Below are positions 33,776-42,895 of a DNA stretch of 55,632 nucleotides, piece after piece. The translations under genes were made by a program, and so were the position numbers. Below the pieces are notes generated by a model. The model searched no databases. It worked only from the letters and a program-made list of their open reading frames with translations, and was not told where the DNA came from. The stretch comes from JAEZVV01 sp036652035. GTDB taxonomy: Bacteria > Pseudomonadota > Gammaproteobacteria > Burkholderiales > Burkholderiaceae_F. The stretch spans positions 1-55,632 of the forward strand of contig JAVVWR010000013.1 in the NCBI GenBank assembly GCA_036652035.1, written 5' to 3'. How positions within the stretch are numbered: the stretch's first letter is position 1; each line of letters opens with the position of its first letter.

Positions 33776-34933
33776 ATGTCTGCCCGCTACACGCTCGCCC
33801 CGCTCGCTCTCGCCTGCCTGCTCGCCCTCGCCGCCTGCCAGCCCTCTCAGTCCACCAACACGCGCCGCGACGCTCCTGCGCCAAGCGTCAACATCCTCCG
33901 TGTTCAACCCAGTACCGAGGCCCTCGTGGTCGAGGCGATCGGCCAGACCGAGGGGGCGCAGGAAGTGGAAGTGCGCGCCCAGGTCGGCGGGGTGATGGTG
34001 GCGCGGCGCTACGTCGAAGGCGCGGTGGTCAAGGCCGGCGACGTGTTGTTCGAGCTCGACCGCGCACCGCTGGCAGCGACGCTCGCCAGCAGCCGCGCGG
34101 CCACACGCGAAGCCGACGCCCGGCTCGAACAGACCCGGCGCGAACGCGAGCGGCTCGAAGCCCTGGTCAAGGCCGACGCCGCCAGTCGCAAGGAGCTCGA
34201 CGACGCCCGCTCCAGCGAAGCGCTGGCACGCGCCGTGCTGGAAGCCGCCAGCGCACGCGAGCAAGACGCCATGATCCGGCTCGACTGGGCCACGGTACGC
34301 GCCCCCGTTGCCGGGGTTGCCGGACGCGCGCTGGCCAACCCGGGCGCCTTGGTCACCGCCGGCACCACGCCACTCACCAGCATCACTCAACGCGATTCGC
34401 TCAAGGTTCGATTCGCCCTGGCCGAACGCGAACTCGCCGGCGCCAAACTCGACGCCCGCAGCACGGTCGAGGTCACACCGCGCAACGGCGGCGCGCGCGT
34501 GGCCGGCAAGCTCGATTTCATCGCCACCCAGATCGATCCAACGCTGGGAACGCGCACCCTGCGCGCCACCCTCGCTCCCAACGACGCCTTGTTGCCGGGC
34601 CAGTTCGTGCGGGTCAATCTCACCATCGGCCAACAGGCCAATGTTTTCCGGGTGCCGCAACGCGCCGTGATGCAGCTGGCCGACGGCACCTACGCGGTCT
34701 ACCTGATGATCGACGGCAAGGCACAGCAGCGGCCGGTGGCGGTGGGCCAATGGGCCGGGACCGACTGGATCGTCACCCGCGGCCTGACGGCGGGCGACGC
34801 CGTGATCACCGACCAGATGATGAGGCTCAAGCCCGGTCTCGGCGTCCAACTCGCCGCTCCGGGCGGCGGCCAGGACACGGCGGCGGATAAGGCCACCCCG
34901 GCCCAGCCGACGGCCGCGCCCGCCAAGATCTGA
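33776..34933 (+). CDS. RND efflux membrane fusion (periplasmic adaptor) lipoprotein
   Basis: This 385-residue adaptor has a lipoprotein signal (LALACLLALAAC, Cys at about 22). It has the standard order: half lipoyl domain (VEVRAQVGGVMVARRYVEGAVVKAGD, given in part), a coiled-coil hairpin at about 100-170 rich in Arg/Glu/Ala, the second lipoyl half (VRAPVAGVAGRALANPGALV) and beta-barrel plus membrane-proximal domains. It links the inner-membrane pump to the outer-membrane channel. The ATG at 33776 was chosen because the signal starts there. It is first in a three-gene operon. No regulator gene is adjacent, and no clear promoter was found in 33555-33775. Confidence 0.93.
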   Translation: MSARYTLAPLALACLLALAACQPSQSTNTRRDAPAPSVNILRVQPSTEALVVEAIGQTEGAQEVEVRAQVGGVMVARRYVEGAVVKAGDVLFELDRAPLAATLASSRAATREADARLEQTRRERERLEALVKADAASRKELDDARSSEALARAVLEAASAREQDAMIRLDWATVRAPVAGVAGRALANPGALVTAGTTPLTSITQRDSLKVRFALAERELAGAKLDARSTVEVTPRNGGARVAGKLDFIATQIDPTLGTRTLRATLAPNDALLPGQFVRVNLTIGQQANVFRVPQRAVMQLADGTYAVYLMIDGKAQQRPVAVGQWAGTDWIVTRGLTAGDAVITDQMMRLKPGLGVQLAAPGGGQDTAADKATPAQPTAAPAKI

Positions 34934-34943
34934 GGGCCGGACC

Positions 34944-37900
34944 ATGCTGCCCCAGTTCTGTATCCGGCGACCGATTTTCGCCACCGTGCTCTCGCTCTTG
35001 ATCGTGATCGCCGGCCTGGTCTCGCTGCGGAGTCTGCCGCTCGCCCAGTATCCGGAAATCGCCCCCCCCAGCATTTCGATCTCGACCAGCTATCCCGGGG
35101 CCGACGCACAGACGCTCGCGCGGACCGTCGCCGCGCCGATCGAGGAACAGCTCTCCGGGGTGGAGGGCCTGCTGTATTACGAGACCTCGGCCCGCGCCAA
35201 CGGCGATGTCCGCATCACCGTCACCTTTGAAGTCGGCACCGACGCCAACGACGCCACACTCGAGATCAACAACCGGGTTCGCAGCGCCGAGCGCCGCCTG
35301 CCCGAGGAAGTACGGCAGAACGGCGTGACCGTGCGCAAACGCAGCAGTGACATGCTGCTGCAGATCGGGCTGTCCTCGCCCGACCGCAGCCGCAATCACC
35401 TCGAGCTGGCCGACTACGCCCGCCTCAACATCACCGACGAATTAAAGCGCGTTCCCGGCATCGGCGACGTGACGGTCTTCGGCAACGCCGAGAGCGCGAT
35501 GCGCGTCTGGCTCCAGCCCGACCGCATGGCCGCGCTGGGCGTGACCGTGGCCGAGGTGCGCGCGGCGATCGAGGCGCAAAACCGCCAGTATTCGGCGGGC
35601 AAGATTGGCGCCGCGCCCACGCCGGCCGATCAGCAACTGGTCTACACCGTCACCACCCGCGGCACCCTGCTCACTCCCGAACAGTTCGGCGCAATCATCG
35701 TCCGCGCCGGCGGCGCGCAGGGCACGCTGCACCTGCGCGACATCGCCCGCATCGAGGTCGGCGCCCGCAGCTACGAGGCCTTCAACCTATTGAACGGCGA
35801 GCCCGCAGTGACGCTCGGGGTCTATCTGCAAACCGGGGCCAACGCGATGGCCGCGGCCGAAGGCCTGAAAGCCCGCTTGGCCGAGCTCGAAAGCGAGTTC
35901 CCGCCGGGCATTGCGCAGACCATTACTGACGACACCACCAACTTCGTCGCCGCCTCGCTCGATGAGGTCGGCCGCACTCTGGCCGAAGCCGGTCTGCTGG
36001 TGATGCTGGTGGTCTATGTTTTCCTGCAGAGCTGGCGCGCCACCCTGATCCCGATGCTCGCGGTGCCGGTCTCGCTGATCGGCACCATGGCCGGCCTGTG
36101 GCTGTTCGGCTTCTCGCTCAACACCCTGACCTTGTTCGCGATGGTGCTGGCCATCGGCATCGTGGTTGATGACGCGATCGTGGTGCTCGAGAACGTTGAA
36201 CGCCTGATGCGCACCCGCGGCCTCTCGCCTTTTGTCGCTGCGCAGGAAGCCATGAAGGAAGTGTCGGGCGCCTTGGTCGCGATCGTGCTGGTGCTCGCCG
36301 CGGTCTTCATCCCGGTCGCATTTTTAGGCGGCATCGCCGGCGAGCTCTACCGCCAGTTCGCGGTGACGGTCGCAGTCTCGGTCGCCCTGTCAGGCTTTGT
36401 CGCGCTCACGCTCACTCCCGCTCTGTGCGCGCTGCTGCTGCGCGCTCACGACGCCGAACCGCCGCGCGCCTTCCGCGCCTTCAACGCCGCCTTCGACCGC
36501 TTCACCGCGCTCTACACCCACGCGGTCCGGCTCGCGCTGACCCACCGCGTGGTCTCGGCCCTGCTGCTGGCGGCTGTGACAGGCGGCGCCTGGGCCTTGA
36601 TCACCACCATTCCCACCAGCTTCGTCCCGCGCGAAGACATGGGCACGCTGCGCGCTTCGCTCAACCTGCCCGAGGGCGCCACCCTGGAGCGCACCGGCGT
36701 CGTGGCGCGCCAACTGGAGGCCAAGATCCGCCAGATCGACGGGGTTTCCGATGTCATGGTCCTGCTCGGCAACGACATCGTCGGCGGTGACACCAAGCCC
36801 AATGCCGCCACCTTCTTTCTCACGCTCGCGCCCTGGTCCAAGCGCAAGGACGATGCCGAGGTGATTCGCCAGAAAGTCCAGGCACTGGGCCGCACCGTGC
36901 CCGATGGCGTCGCGATGGCAATGAACCCGGCACCGATCCGCGGTCTTGGCAGCACCGGCGGCTTCCAGGGGGTGATCCAGTCGCGCGGCAGCGACGATCC
37001 GCTCGCGCTCGAGACCGTCACCCAGACCCTGCTCGCCGCCCTGGGCGAGCGCAAGGAACTCACCGGTCTGCGCGGCTTCACGGGCGCCGACTCGCCCCAG
37101 CTTCAGGTCACGGTCGATGAGGCCAAGGCGCTCGCGCTGCAAGTGCCGGTGGGCGATGTGTATTCGACGCTCAACACCTTGCTGGGCGGCGCCTATATCA
37201 ACGACTTCACCCGCAACGGCCGCAGCTACCGGGTGCAGATTCAGGCCGACAACGACTACCGCATGCGGCCCGAGGACATTGGCCGTCTATGGGTGCGTTC
37301 AGCCGCCGGCCCGATGGTGCCGCTCTCGACCCTGGTGACCGTGGTGCGTGGCTCGGGGCCGGAATCGCTCGCCCGCTTCAATGGCTTCCCCGCCGTCAAG
37401 TTCGTCGGTGCCGCCGCCACCGGGGTGAGCTCGGGCGAGGCGATCCGGATCGCGGAGGAAACCGCGGCCCAGCTTCTGCCCGCCGGCTACAAGCTCGAAT
37501 GGACCGGCCAGGCCTTCCAGGAAAAGCGGATCGGAGCCGATTCGCTCACCGCCTTCGGCTTTGCCATGCTGATGGTCTTTCTGATTCTTGCCGCGCTCTA
37601 CGAACGCTGGTCGCTGCCGATCGCGGTCGTGATGGCCGTGCCTTACGCCATGCTCGGCGCGCTGGTGGCGATCCTGGCGCGCGGCTTCCCGAACGACATC
37701 TACTTCCAGATCGGCCTGCTGGTGCTGATCGGCCTGTCGGCCAAGAACGCAATCCTGATCGTCGAGGTGGCCGCCCAGCAGCTCGAAGAGGGCAAGGATG
37801 TGTTTGAAGCCGCCCTCGAAGCGGCACGCCTGCGCCTGCGTCCGATCGTGATGACCTCGCTCGCCTTCGTACTCGGCGTGGTGCCGCTGGTGATCGCCAC

Positions 37901-38060
37901 CGGCGCCGGCGCCGCCGCCCGCCAGTCGATGGGCACCGGGGTGTTCGGCGGAATGATTGCCGCCACCTTTATCGCCACGATTTTCGTGCCGGTCTTTTTC
38001 ACCTGGTTTGTCTCGCGCCGCGTCAAGACGCGTGACGGCCACGCCGGAGCGCAAGCATGA
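34944..38060 (+). CDS. RND efflux pump inner-membrane transporter (HAE1 / AcrB type)
   Basis: This 1038-residue proton-driven pump has twelve membrane helices and two large periplasmic loops. The family start reads FCIRRPIFATVLSLLIVIAG. The proton-relay aspartate pair is present in MVLAIGIVVDDAIVVLENVER, and the partner Lys is in GLSAKNAILIVEVA. Length and motifs match the hydrophobe/amphiphile exporters AcrB and MexB. It begins ten bases after the adaptor stop and its end overlaps the outer-membrane channel gene. Substrates (drugs, solvents or bile-like compounds) cannot be read from sequence. Confidence 0.97.
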   Translation: MLPQFCIRRPIFATVLSLLIVIAGLVSLRSLPLAQYPEIAPPSISISTSYPGADAQTLARTVAAPIEEQLSGVEGLLYYETSARANGDVRITVTFEVGTDANDATLEINNRVRSAERRLPEEVRQNGVTVRKRSSDMLLQIGLSSPDRSRNHLELADYARLNITDELKRVPGIGDVTVFGNAESAMRVWLQPDRMAALGVTVAEVRAAIEAQNRQYSAGKIGAAPTPADQQLVYTVTTRGTLLTPEQFGAIIVRAGGAQGTLHLRDIARIEVGARSYEAFNLLNGEPAVTLGVYLQTGANAMAAAEGLKARLAELESEFPPGIAQTITDDTTNFVAASLDEVGRTLAEAGLLVMLVVYVFLQSWRATLIPMLAVPVSLIGTMAGLWLFGFSLNTLTLFAMVLAIGIVVDDAIVVLENVERLMRTRGLSPFVAAQEAMKEVSGALVAIVLVLAAVFIPVAFLGGIAGELYRQFAVTVAVSVALSGFVALTLTPALCALLLRAHDAEPPRAFRAFNAAFDRFTALYTHAVRLALTHRVVSALLLAAVTGGAWALITTIPTSFVPREDMGTLRASLNLPEGATLERTGVVARQLEAKIRQIDGVSDVMVLLGNDIVGGDTKPNAATFFLTLAPWSKRKDDAEVIRQKVQALGRTVPDGVAMAMNPAPIRGLGSTGGFQGVIQSRGSDDPLALETVTQTLLAALGERKELTGLRGFTGADSPQLQVTVDEAKALALQVPVGDVYSTLNTLLGGAYINDFTRNGRSYRVQIQADNDYRMRPEDIGRLWVRSAAGPMVPLSTLVTVVRGSGPESLARFNGFPAVKFVGAAATGVSSGEAIRIAEETAAQLLPAGYKLEWTGQAFQEKRIGADSLTAFGFAMLMVFLILAALYERWSLPIAVVMAVPYAMLGALVAILARGFPNDIYFQIGLLVLIGLSAKNAILIVEVAAQQLEEGKDVFEAALEAARLRLRPIVMTSLAFVLGVVPLVIATGAGAAARQSMGTGVFGGMIAATFIATIFVPVFFTWFVSRRVKTRDGHAGAQA

Positions 38061-39433
38061 GGCTGCCCCTGTCCCTGATTCCGGCCCTGGCCGCCGCTGT
38101 CCTGGCGGGCTGCGCCACCAACCCGCCACCGCGTCCGGCCGACCCGCTGCCAGCGAGCTATGGCAAGCCGGAGACCGGTGCCGCGGCCGCCACCGATTCG
38201 CGCTGGTGGCTCGCCTTTGGCGAGGCCCGCCTCGACGCTCTGATCGAGCAGGCGCTCGCCAACTCAAGCGACCTCGCGATCGCCATCACCCGGGTCGAGC
38301 GCGCCGACGCCGTGCTGCGCGAAGCCGGAGCGTCGCTGCTGCCCAGTCTCGACGCCAAGGGCAGCGGCCAGCGCCTGGGGGTTGGCAACGTGGGCGCGAG
38401 CAGCTTCAAGCTCGCCGCCAGCGCCGCTTACGAACTCGATTTCTGGGGCCGCAACCGCAGCGCCCGCAACGCCGCGGCGGCCGACGCTCAGTCGGCGCGC
38501 TTTGTCCGCGACACGGTTCAACTCACTCTTGTGAGCCAGGTCGCCACCACGTATCTGGCCGCCCGCAGTCTGGAAGCGCAGCTCGCCGCCAGCCGCACCA
38601 ACCTCGATTTGCGCGACAAGGCGGTGCAGATCGCGAGCGACCGGCTCGCCGCCGGCAGCGCTTCGCCGCTCGATCTGGCGCAAGCCACCAGCGCGCGCGC
38701 CGCGCTCGCCGCTCAAGTCTCCGAGCTCGCGCGCGAGCGCGAGCAGGTCGGCCACGCGCTCGCTCTGCTCGTTGGCGTTCCCACTCTGGAACTGGGCGGC
38801 GTACCGACCGCGCCTCTGCCCGTGCCGCCAACACCCCCTGCGGGCCTGCCCTCGACCCTGCTCACCGCCCGGCCCGACGTCCTGGCGGCCGAGGCCACGC
38901 TCGCCGCCGCCGCGGCGCGGGTCGAGGTCGCTCGCGCCGCCTTCTACCCCAGCATTTCGCTCACCGGCAGCCTGGGCAGCGAAAGCGTGGCGCTGGGTCA
39001 GCTCTTCTCCGCCGGGATCTGGTCGGCCGGCGCCCTGATCGACTTGCCGCTCTTTGACGGTGGCCGGCGCAGCGCGCGAGTCGATCAGGCCAGCGCCACG
39101 CAGCGCGAAGCCGCCGAGCTTTATCGCAAGACCGCGGAGACCGCCTACCGCGAAGTGCGCGATGCCCTTGCCGCGGTACGCCATGGCCGGGCCACCGAAG
39201 ATGCCCGCGCGCAGGAACTGGGGGCGGCGCGCGCCGCGGCGCGAATCGCTCAGGCGCGCTACGAAGCCGGAGCCTCGGCCTTTATCGAGCTGCTCGAAGC
39301 CCAGCGCAGCGTCAACGAGGCGAGCATCGGCTGGCTGCGCGCCCGACAGGCGCGGCTTGCGGCCGTGGTCGACCTCAACAAGGCGCTCGGCCAGGGTTGG
39401 CAAGGAGCCGATCGTGCGCCGCAGCCGGGCTGA
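38057..39433 (+). CDS. RND efflux outer membrane channel (NodT / OprM family lipoprotein)
   Basis: This 458-residue protein is a TolC-like trimeric channel subunit. The lipoprotein signal ends AAVLAGC. The OprM-type pattern follows: WWLAFGEARLDALIEQALANS, two repeats of long alpha-helical barrel segments, the LLTARPDVLAAEATLAAA block and the SISLTGSLGSES beta strand. It overlaps the pump gene by four bases, completing a tripartite exporter. Confidence 0.95.
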   Translation: MRLPLSLIPALAAAVLAGCATNPPPRPADPLPASYGKPETGAAAATDSRWWLAFGEARLDALIEQALANSSDLAIAITRVERADAVLREAGASLLPSLDAKGSGQRLGVGNVGASSFKLAASAAYELDFWGRNRSARNAAAADAQSARFVRDTVQLTLVSQVATTYLAARSLEAQLAASRTNLDLRDKAVQIASDRLAAGSASPLDLAQATSARAALAAQVSELAREREQVGHALALLVGVPTLELGGVPTAPLPVPPTPPAGLPSTLLTARPDVLAAEATLAAAAARVEVARAAFYPSISLTGSLGSESVALGQLFSAGIWSAGALIDLPLFDGGRRSARVDQASATQREAAELYRKTAETAYREVRDALAAVRHGRATEDARAQELGAARAAARIAQARYEAGASAFIELLEAQRSVNEASIGWLRARQARLAAVVDLNKALGQGWQGADRAPQPG

Positions 39434-39471
39434 CTGAGCCGGCGTCCGACTGACCCGCGGTGAATCGGGCA

Positions 39472-39612
39472 ATGGCGGCCCTGGTCGAAGGCATCGACTA
39501 TTCCAACTTCAAGAACGAGGTGGCGCGCCGCCAGGGCCATGGCCGCGCCCGCGTCTATCACCAGGTGTGGGACGCGCTCTACCCGTTGCAGGAGGAGCCG
39601 CGCCATGACTGA
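39472..39612 (+). CDS. Small uncharacterised ORF translationally coupled to the NUDIX gene
   Basis: A 46-residue ORF (ATG 39472, or 50 residues from a GTG at 39460) reads MAALVEGIDYSNFKNEVARR and continues QGHGRARVYHQVWDALYPLQ to a stop. Its stop overlaps the NUDIX start by eight bases (ATGACTGA). It is hydrophilic, probably helical, with no signal peptide. The spacing, the coupling and the protein-like composition argue that it is a real gene and not chance. The pattern DYSNFKN...RA.VYH.VW..LY.LQ looks like a conserved motif, and I think I have seen similar short proteins, but I cannot name a family. Confidence 0.65.
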   Translation: MAALVEGIDYSNFKNEVARRQGHGRARVYHQVWDALYPLQEEPRHD

Positions 39613-40426
39613 TGCCAGGTCGTACCCCGACCTGCCGCGCGCGGATTCCTACGGTGGCGTTCTGGTCGATGCCCGTGGCCGCGTTCTCTTGCGCGAGCCG
39701 ACCAACCACTTTGGCGGCTACGCCTGGACCTTCGCCAAAGGGCGCCCCGACGTCGGCGAGACGGCCAGCCAGACCGCCCTGCGCGAAGTGCGGGAAGAGA
39801 CCGGTTTAGGCGCCAGGATCCTGATGGCGATTCCGGAGCGATTCGATGGCACCACTGGCAGCACCGCCTTTTTTCTGATGGAGGCGGTCGGCAGCCCGGC
39901 GGAGTTCGGCTGGGAGACCGCGACGATCTGCTGGGCCGAGCGCGAGGAAGCCGAACGCCTGATCGACGAGTCGCCCAGCGCCACCGGCCAAGCGCGCGAC
40001 CGGCGGGTGCTCGCCGCGGCCCTGGCGGCATTCGATCAGCTGCCCGCGAGCGATCGACCCGCGGTTCGCAGCACCGACTGGGAGCTGCGTCCGCTGCCCG
40101 CGGCGCGCACCACGATTGCGCTCGACCTGCGGCTCGATGCCGCCGCCCTGCAAAGGGTGAGAAAGGGTTTCCTGCCAACCGCCAGCGCGCCGGACTGGTT
40201 CGCCTGGTTCGATCCCGAGAGTCTGCGCCTGAACCTGCACCACAGCCGCTCCGGCATCCACGTCCATGCGGTCGAGTTCGAACTCAACGCCGACGGCGGC
40301 GCGCGAGCGATCCAGGCGATCGTCAACCGTGATCCCGCGCAGTATGGCAATACCGACGAGAGCGAGGACCGGCGCCAAATCGCCACGCTGATCGCGCGCT
40401 GGCCGCCAACCGTCTCTTCGGACTAG
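39605..40426 (+). CDS. NUDIX hydrolase fused to a second, unassigned C-terminal domain
   Basis: This 273-residue protein has a NUDIX domain at about 15-140. The NUDIX box reads GRPDVGETASQTALREVREE-TG and is intact, with the catalytic Glu residues in REVREE. Such enzymes cleave nucleoside diphosphates linked to another group. Residues about 160-273 form a separate domain with RKGFLP, DWFAWF, LRLNLHHSRSGIHVHAVEFE and AIVNRDPAQYGNTDESED. That pattern resembles a stand-alone 'FHRSWTG...VNRD.EQY' domain seen in hypothetical proteins. The ATG at 39605 sits in the end of the small ORF. Substrate unknown. Confidence 0.88.
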   Translation: MTDARSYPDLPRADSYGGVLVDARGRVLLREPTNHFGGYAWTFAKGRPDVGETASQTALREVREETGLGARILMAIPERFDGTTGSTAFFLMEAVGSPAEFGWETATICWAEREEAERLIDESPSATGQARDRRVLAAALAAFDQLPASDRPAVRSTDWELRPLPAARTTIALDLRLDAAALQRVRKGFLPTASAPDWFAWFDPESLRLNLHHSRSGIHVHAVEFELNADGGARAIQAIVNRDPAQYGNTDESEDRRQIATLIARWPPTVSSD

Positions 40427-40520
40427 CGGGCCGATGCCACGCCCGGCGCGATCTCGCTCGCATCGGGCGTGGCACACTCGACACCACCCGCGCCACCGGC
40501 GCAGAAAGAACGAGCCCGGC

Positions 40521-40961
40521 ATGAAGCCCATCATTCAACGCACTCTCGCCGCCCTGGCCTTCAGCGTCGCTGCCACCAGCGCCATGGCCACCGACATCGG
40601 CGTTTCGGTGTCGATCGGCCAGCCCAACTTCTACGGCCGGATCGATCTCGGCGGCTACCCACAGCCGCAGCTGATTTACCCGCGCCCGATCGTCATCGTG
40701 CCGCCGCCGGTAGGCGTCCTCTACGCGCCGCTCTACCTGCACGTTCCACCCGGCCATGCGAGGGATTGGAAAAAACACTGCCGGCGCTATGGCGCCTGCG
40801 GGCAGCCGGTCTACTTCGTTCAGGACAGCTGGTATCAGAGCGTCTACGCGCCGCATTACGCGCGTCACGACGATGATGACGATGACGACGACGATGACGA
40901 TCACCGCCGCGGCCGCAAGCACGGTTACGACAAGGGCCACGGCAAGCACAAGGACGACTGA
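40521..40961 (+). CDS. Exported protein with a poly-aspartate tract and His/Lys-rich tail
   Basis: This 146-residue protein has a Sec signal peptide (cut near SAMA). The mature part is rich in Pro, Tyr and Gly (PQPQLIYPRPIVIVPPP), has two cysteines (HCRRYGACG), and ends with eleven consecutive aspartates at about 117-127 followed by a His/Lys/Gly tail (KHGYDKGHGKHKDD). The Asp run could bind divalent metal ions. Proteins with the 'PVYFVQD.WY...Y' block and charged tails are common in betaproteobacteria, but have no established function to my knowledge. Confidence 0.75.
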   Translation: MKPIIQRTLAALAFSVAATSAMATDIGVSVSIGQPNFYGRIDLGGYPQPQLIYPRPIVIVPPPVGVLYAPLYLHVPPGHARDWKKHCRRYGACGQPVYFVQDSWYQSVYAPHYARHDDDDDDDDDDDHRRGRKHGYDKGHGKHKDD

Positions 40962-40985
40962 AGACCGGGTCGAACCGGGCCGGTT

Positions 40986-41474
40986 TCACTGACCGCGCAG
41001 GCGGCGACCGATCAGCGACCACAGAACGGCGCACGCTGCGCCGATCACCGATTCGGCAAAGCGCAGGCCGGCGTTGATGAAGGCCGGCATGTCGGGGTGC
41101 AGGACCGAAAGCGCCATCACCACCACCACGGTGGCGGCGGCCAGGCGTGCGTTGTCGGGCACGCCGATGCGCTGGCACACGAGCACGGTGACAAAGACGC
41201 ACAGCGCCAGTCCCAGTACGGAAAAAGACGCCACGCTCAGGTAGATCCCGCTGAGGATCGCGCCGATCAGCGTGCCGACGACTCTCAACTGCGCGGCCGA
41301 CTCGGTCTTCTCGCGCGTGGCCTGGAGCACGACCACGCCCGAAACCCCGGCCCATAAAGCGCCTTCGAAGCCCGAGGCATGGGGAAACAACTGGGCGAGC
41401 AACAAGCCGCCCGCAAAGGACAGCGCCACCACCACGGCGCTGCCGAGCGCCAGCACGAAATCGAGTCGGTTCAT
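40986..41474 (-). CDS. FUSC family membrane protein
   Basis: This 162-residue inner-membrane protein has five or six hydrophobic segments. It shows the FUSC/aromatic acid exporter pattern: ALWAGVSGVVVLQATREKT, RVVGTLIGAILSGIYL and a last helix RFAESVIGAACAVLWSLI. Full-length relatives (about 300-700 residues) include a cytoplasmic domain that is absent here, but short stand-alone FUSC proteins are known. Probably exports organic acids. Substrate unknown. Confidence 0.8.
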   Translation of the reverse strand: MNRLDFVLALGSAVVVALSFAGGLLLAQLFPHASGFEGALWAGVSGVVVLQATREKTESAAQLRVVGTLIGAILSGIYLSVASFSVLGLALCVFVTVLVCQRIGVPDNARLAAATVVVVMALSVLHPDMPAFINAGLRFAESVIGAACAVLWSLIGRRLRGQ

Positions 41475-41559
41475 TCAGAGCACCGCCGTAAGCCAGACAG
41501 GGCGGTCAGCGTAGCCTCCGCCAGCATCCGCTCGAGCTTCGCCGCGCATGGCCGCCGCC

Positions 41560-42771
41560 TCAGCCGGCGGCCGCGCGCCCGGCCGCCACGCCGCTGGCCC
41601 AGGCCCATTGAAAGTTGTAGCCGCCCAACCAGCCGGTCACATCCACCACTTCGCCGACGAAGTAGAGGCCGGGCGCCTTTTTGGCTTCGAGCGTGCGCGG
41701 GTCGAGCTCATCGGTCGCCACGCCGCCGCGGGTGACCTCGGCCTTGCGAAAGCCTTCGGTGCCGTTGGGCACCAGCGTCCAGCGCTTGAGCGATTCGGCC
41801 AGTTGCCGCAGCACGCGGTCGGGCACTTCGCTGATGCGGCTCGCGGCCGGGTCGCCGCGCAGCGCGAGCCAGCCTTCGGCCAGGCGCCGCGGAATGATGA
41901 GCGCAAGCACGTTAGCCAGCGTCTGGCGGCTCTCGGCCTTCTTGGCCAGCAGCTCAGCCGCGAGGCTCTCGCCCGGCCAGGCGGGCGCCAGATCGATCAG
42001 CAAAGGCTCACCCGGATTCCAGTAGCTCGAGATCTGCAGAATCGCCGGACCGGAAAGACCGCGGTGGGTAAAGAGCAGGTCTTCGTCAAAGCTGCCGCGG
42101 CCGCACTTGACCGTCACTTCGAGCGAGAGACCGGCGAGTTCGACGAAAGGCTTCCAGACCTCGCCCGAGAAAGTCAGCGGAACAAGCGCCGGGCGCGGCT
42201 CGACGATGCGCAGCCCGAACTGCCGCGCCAGGCGAAAGCCGAAATCGCTCGCGCCGATCTTCGGGATCGACAAGCCGCCGGTGGCGACGATCAGCCGCCG
42301 CGCCTCGATCCGCCCGCCATCGGTGGCGAGCACAAAGCCGCGCTCGTTGTGCTCACTGCGTTCGACCGCCGCGATGGTGCAGGGCCTGCGCCAGGCGACG
42401 CGGGCGTCTTCGCATTCGGTGCGCAGCAGATCGATGATCTGCTCGCTCGATTCGTCGCAAAAAAGCTGGCCCTTGTGCTTCTCGTGCGAGCGGATGTGGT
42501 GGCTTTGCAAAAGTTCGAGAAAGTCGCGCGGCTTGAAGGCGGCCAGCGCGTTGCGGGCAAAGCGCGGGTTCTCGGAGAGGAATCGCTCGGGGCGATGCGC
42601 CTCGAGATTGGTGAAGTTGCAGCGGCCGCCGCCCGAGATGCGGATTTTCTCGGCCAGGCTCGCGGCGTGATCGATCAAGACCACGCGCGCGCCGCCCTGG
42701 CCCGCGGTGGCCGCCGCCATCATGCCGGCTGCGCCGGCGCCAATCACAGCGACGTCGTACGGCCGTTGCAT
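41560..42771 (-). CDS. NAD(P)/FAD-dependent oxidoreductase of the HI0933 / YhiN family
   Basis: This 403-residue flavoprotein starts YDVAVIGAGAAGMMAAATA (FAD motif) and contains the HI0933 signature KIRISGGGRCNFTN. The family C-terminus GLYFVGEVVDVTGWLGGYNFQWAWASG is intact. These are cytoplasmic flavoproteins. Some relatives introduce or reduce modifications, but this family's reaction is not established. I chose the ATG at 42771, which has GAAGGAA upstream. Longer starts extend into the spacer and lack family similarity. Confidence 0.93.
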   Translation of the reverse strand: MQRPYDVAVIGAGAAGMMAAATAGQGGARVVLIDHAASLAEKIRISGGGRCNFTNLEAHRPERFLSENPRFARNALAAFKPRDFLELLQSHHIRSHEKHKGQLFCDESSEQIIDLLRTECEDARVAWRRPCTIAAVERSEHNERGFVLATDGGRIEARRLIVATGGLSIPKIGASDFGFRLARQFGLRIVEPRPALVPLTFSGEVWKPFVELAGLSLEVTVKCGRGSFDEDLLFTHRGLSGPAILQISSYWNPGEPLLIDLAPAWPGESLAAELLAKKAESRQTLANVLALIIPRRLAEGWLALRGDPAASRISEVPDRVLRQLAESLKRWTLVPNGTEGFRKAEVTRGGVATDELDPRTLEAKKAPGLYFVGEVVDVTGWLGGYNFQWAWASGVAAGRAAAG

Positions 42772-42895
42772 GGGGGTTCCTTCCGAAGGGAAAAAGCACA
42801 GCACGGTCGGCCCGCGCCATGAACGACGAGGATACCGTGCCCCGCCCATGGCGCGACCCGGCAATAATGCGGATCCGATCGACCCAGGCCTTATC

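Noticed and set aside
33059..35074. 671-codon minus-strand frame over YeiH and the efflux adaptor
   Set aside because: Antisense shadow crossing the gene boundaries, with no recognisable domain.
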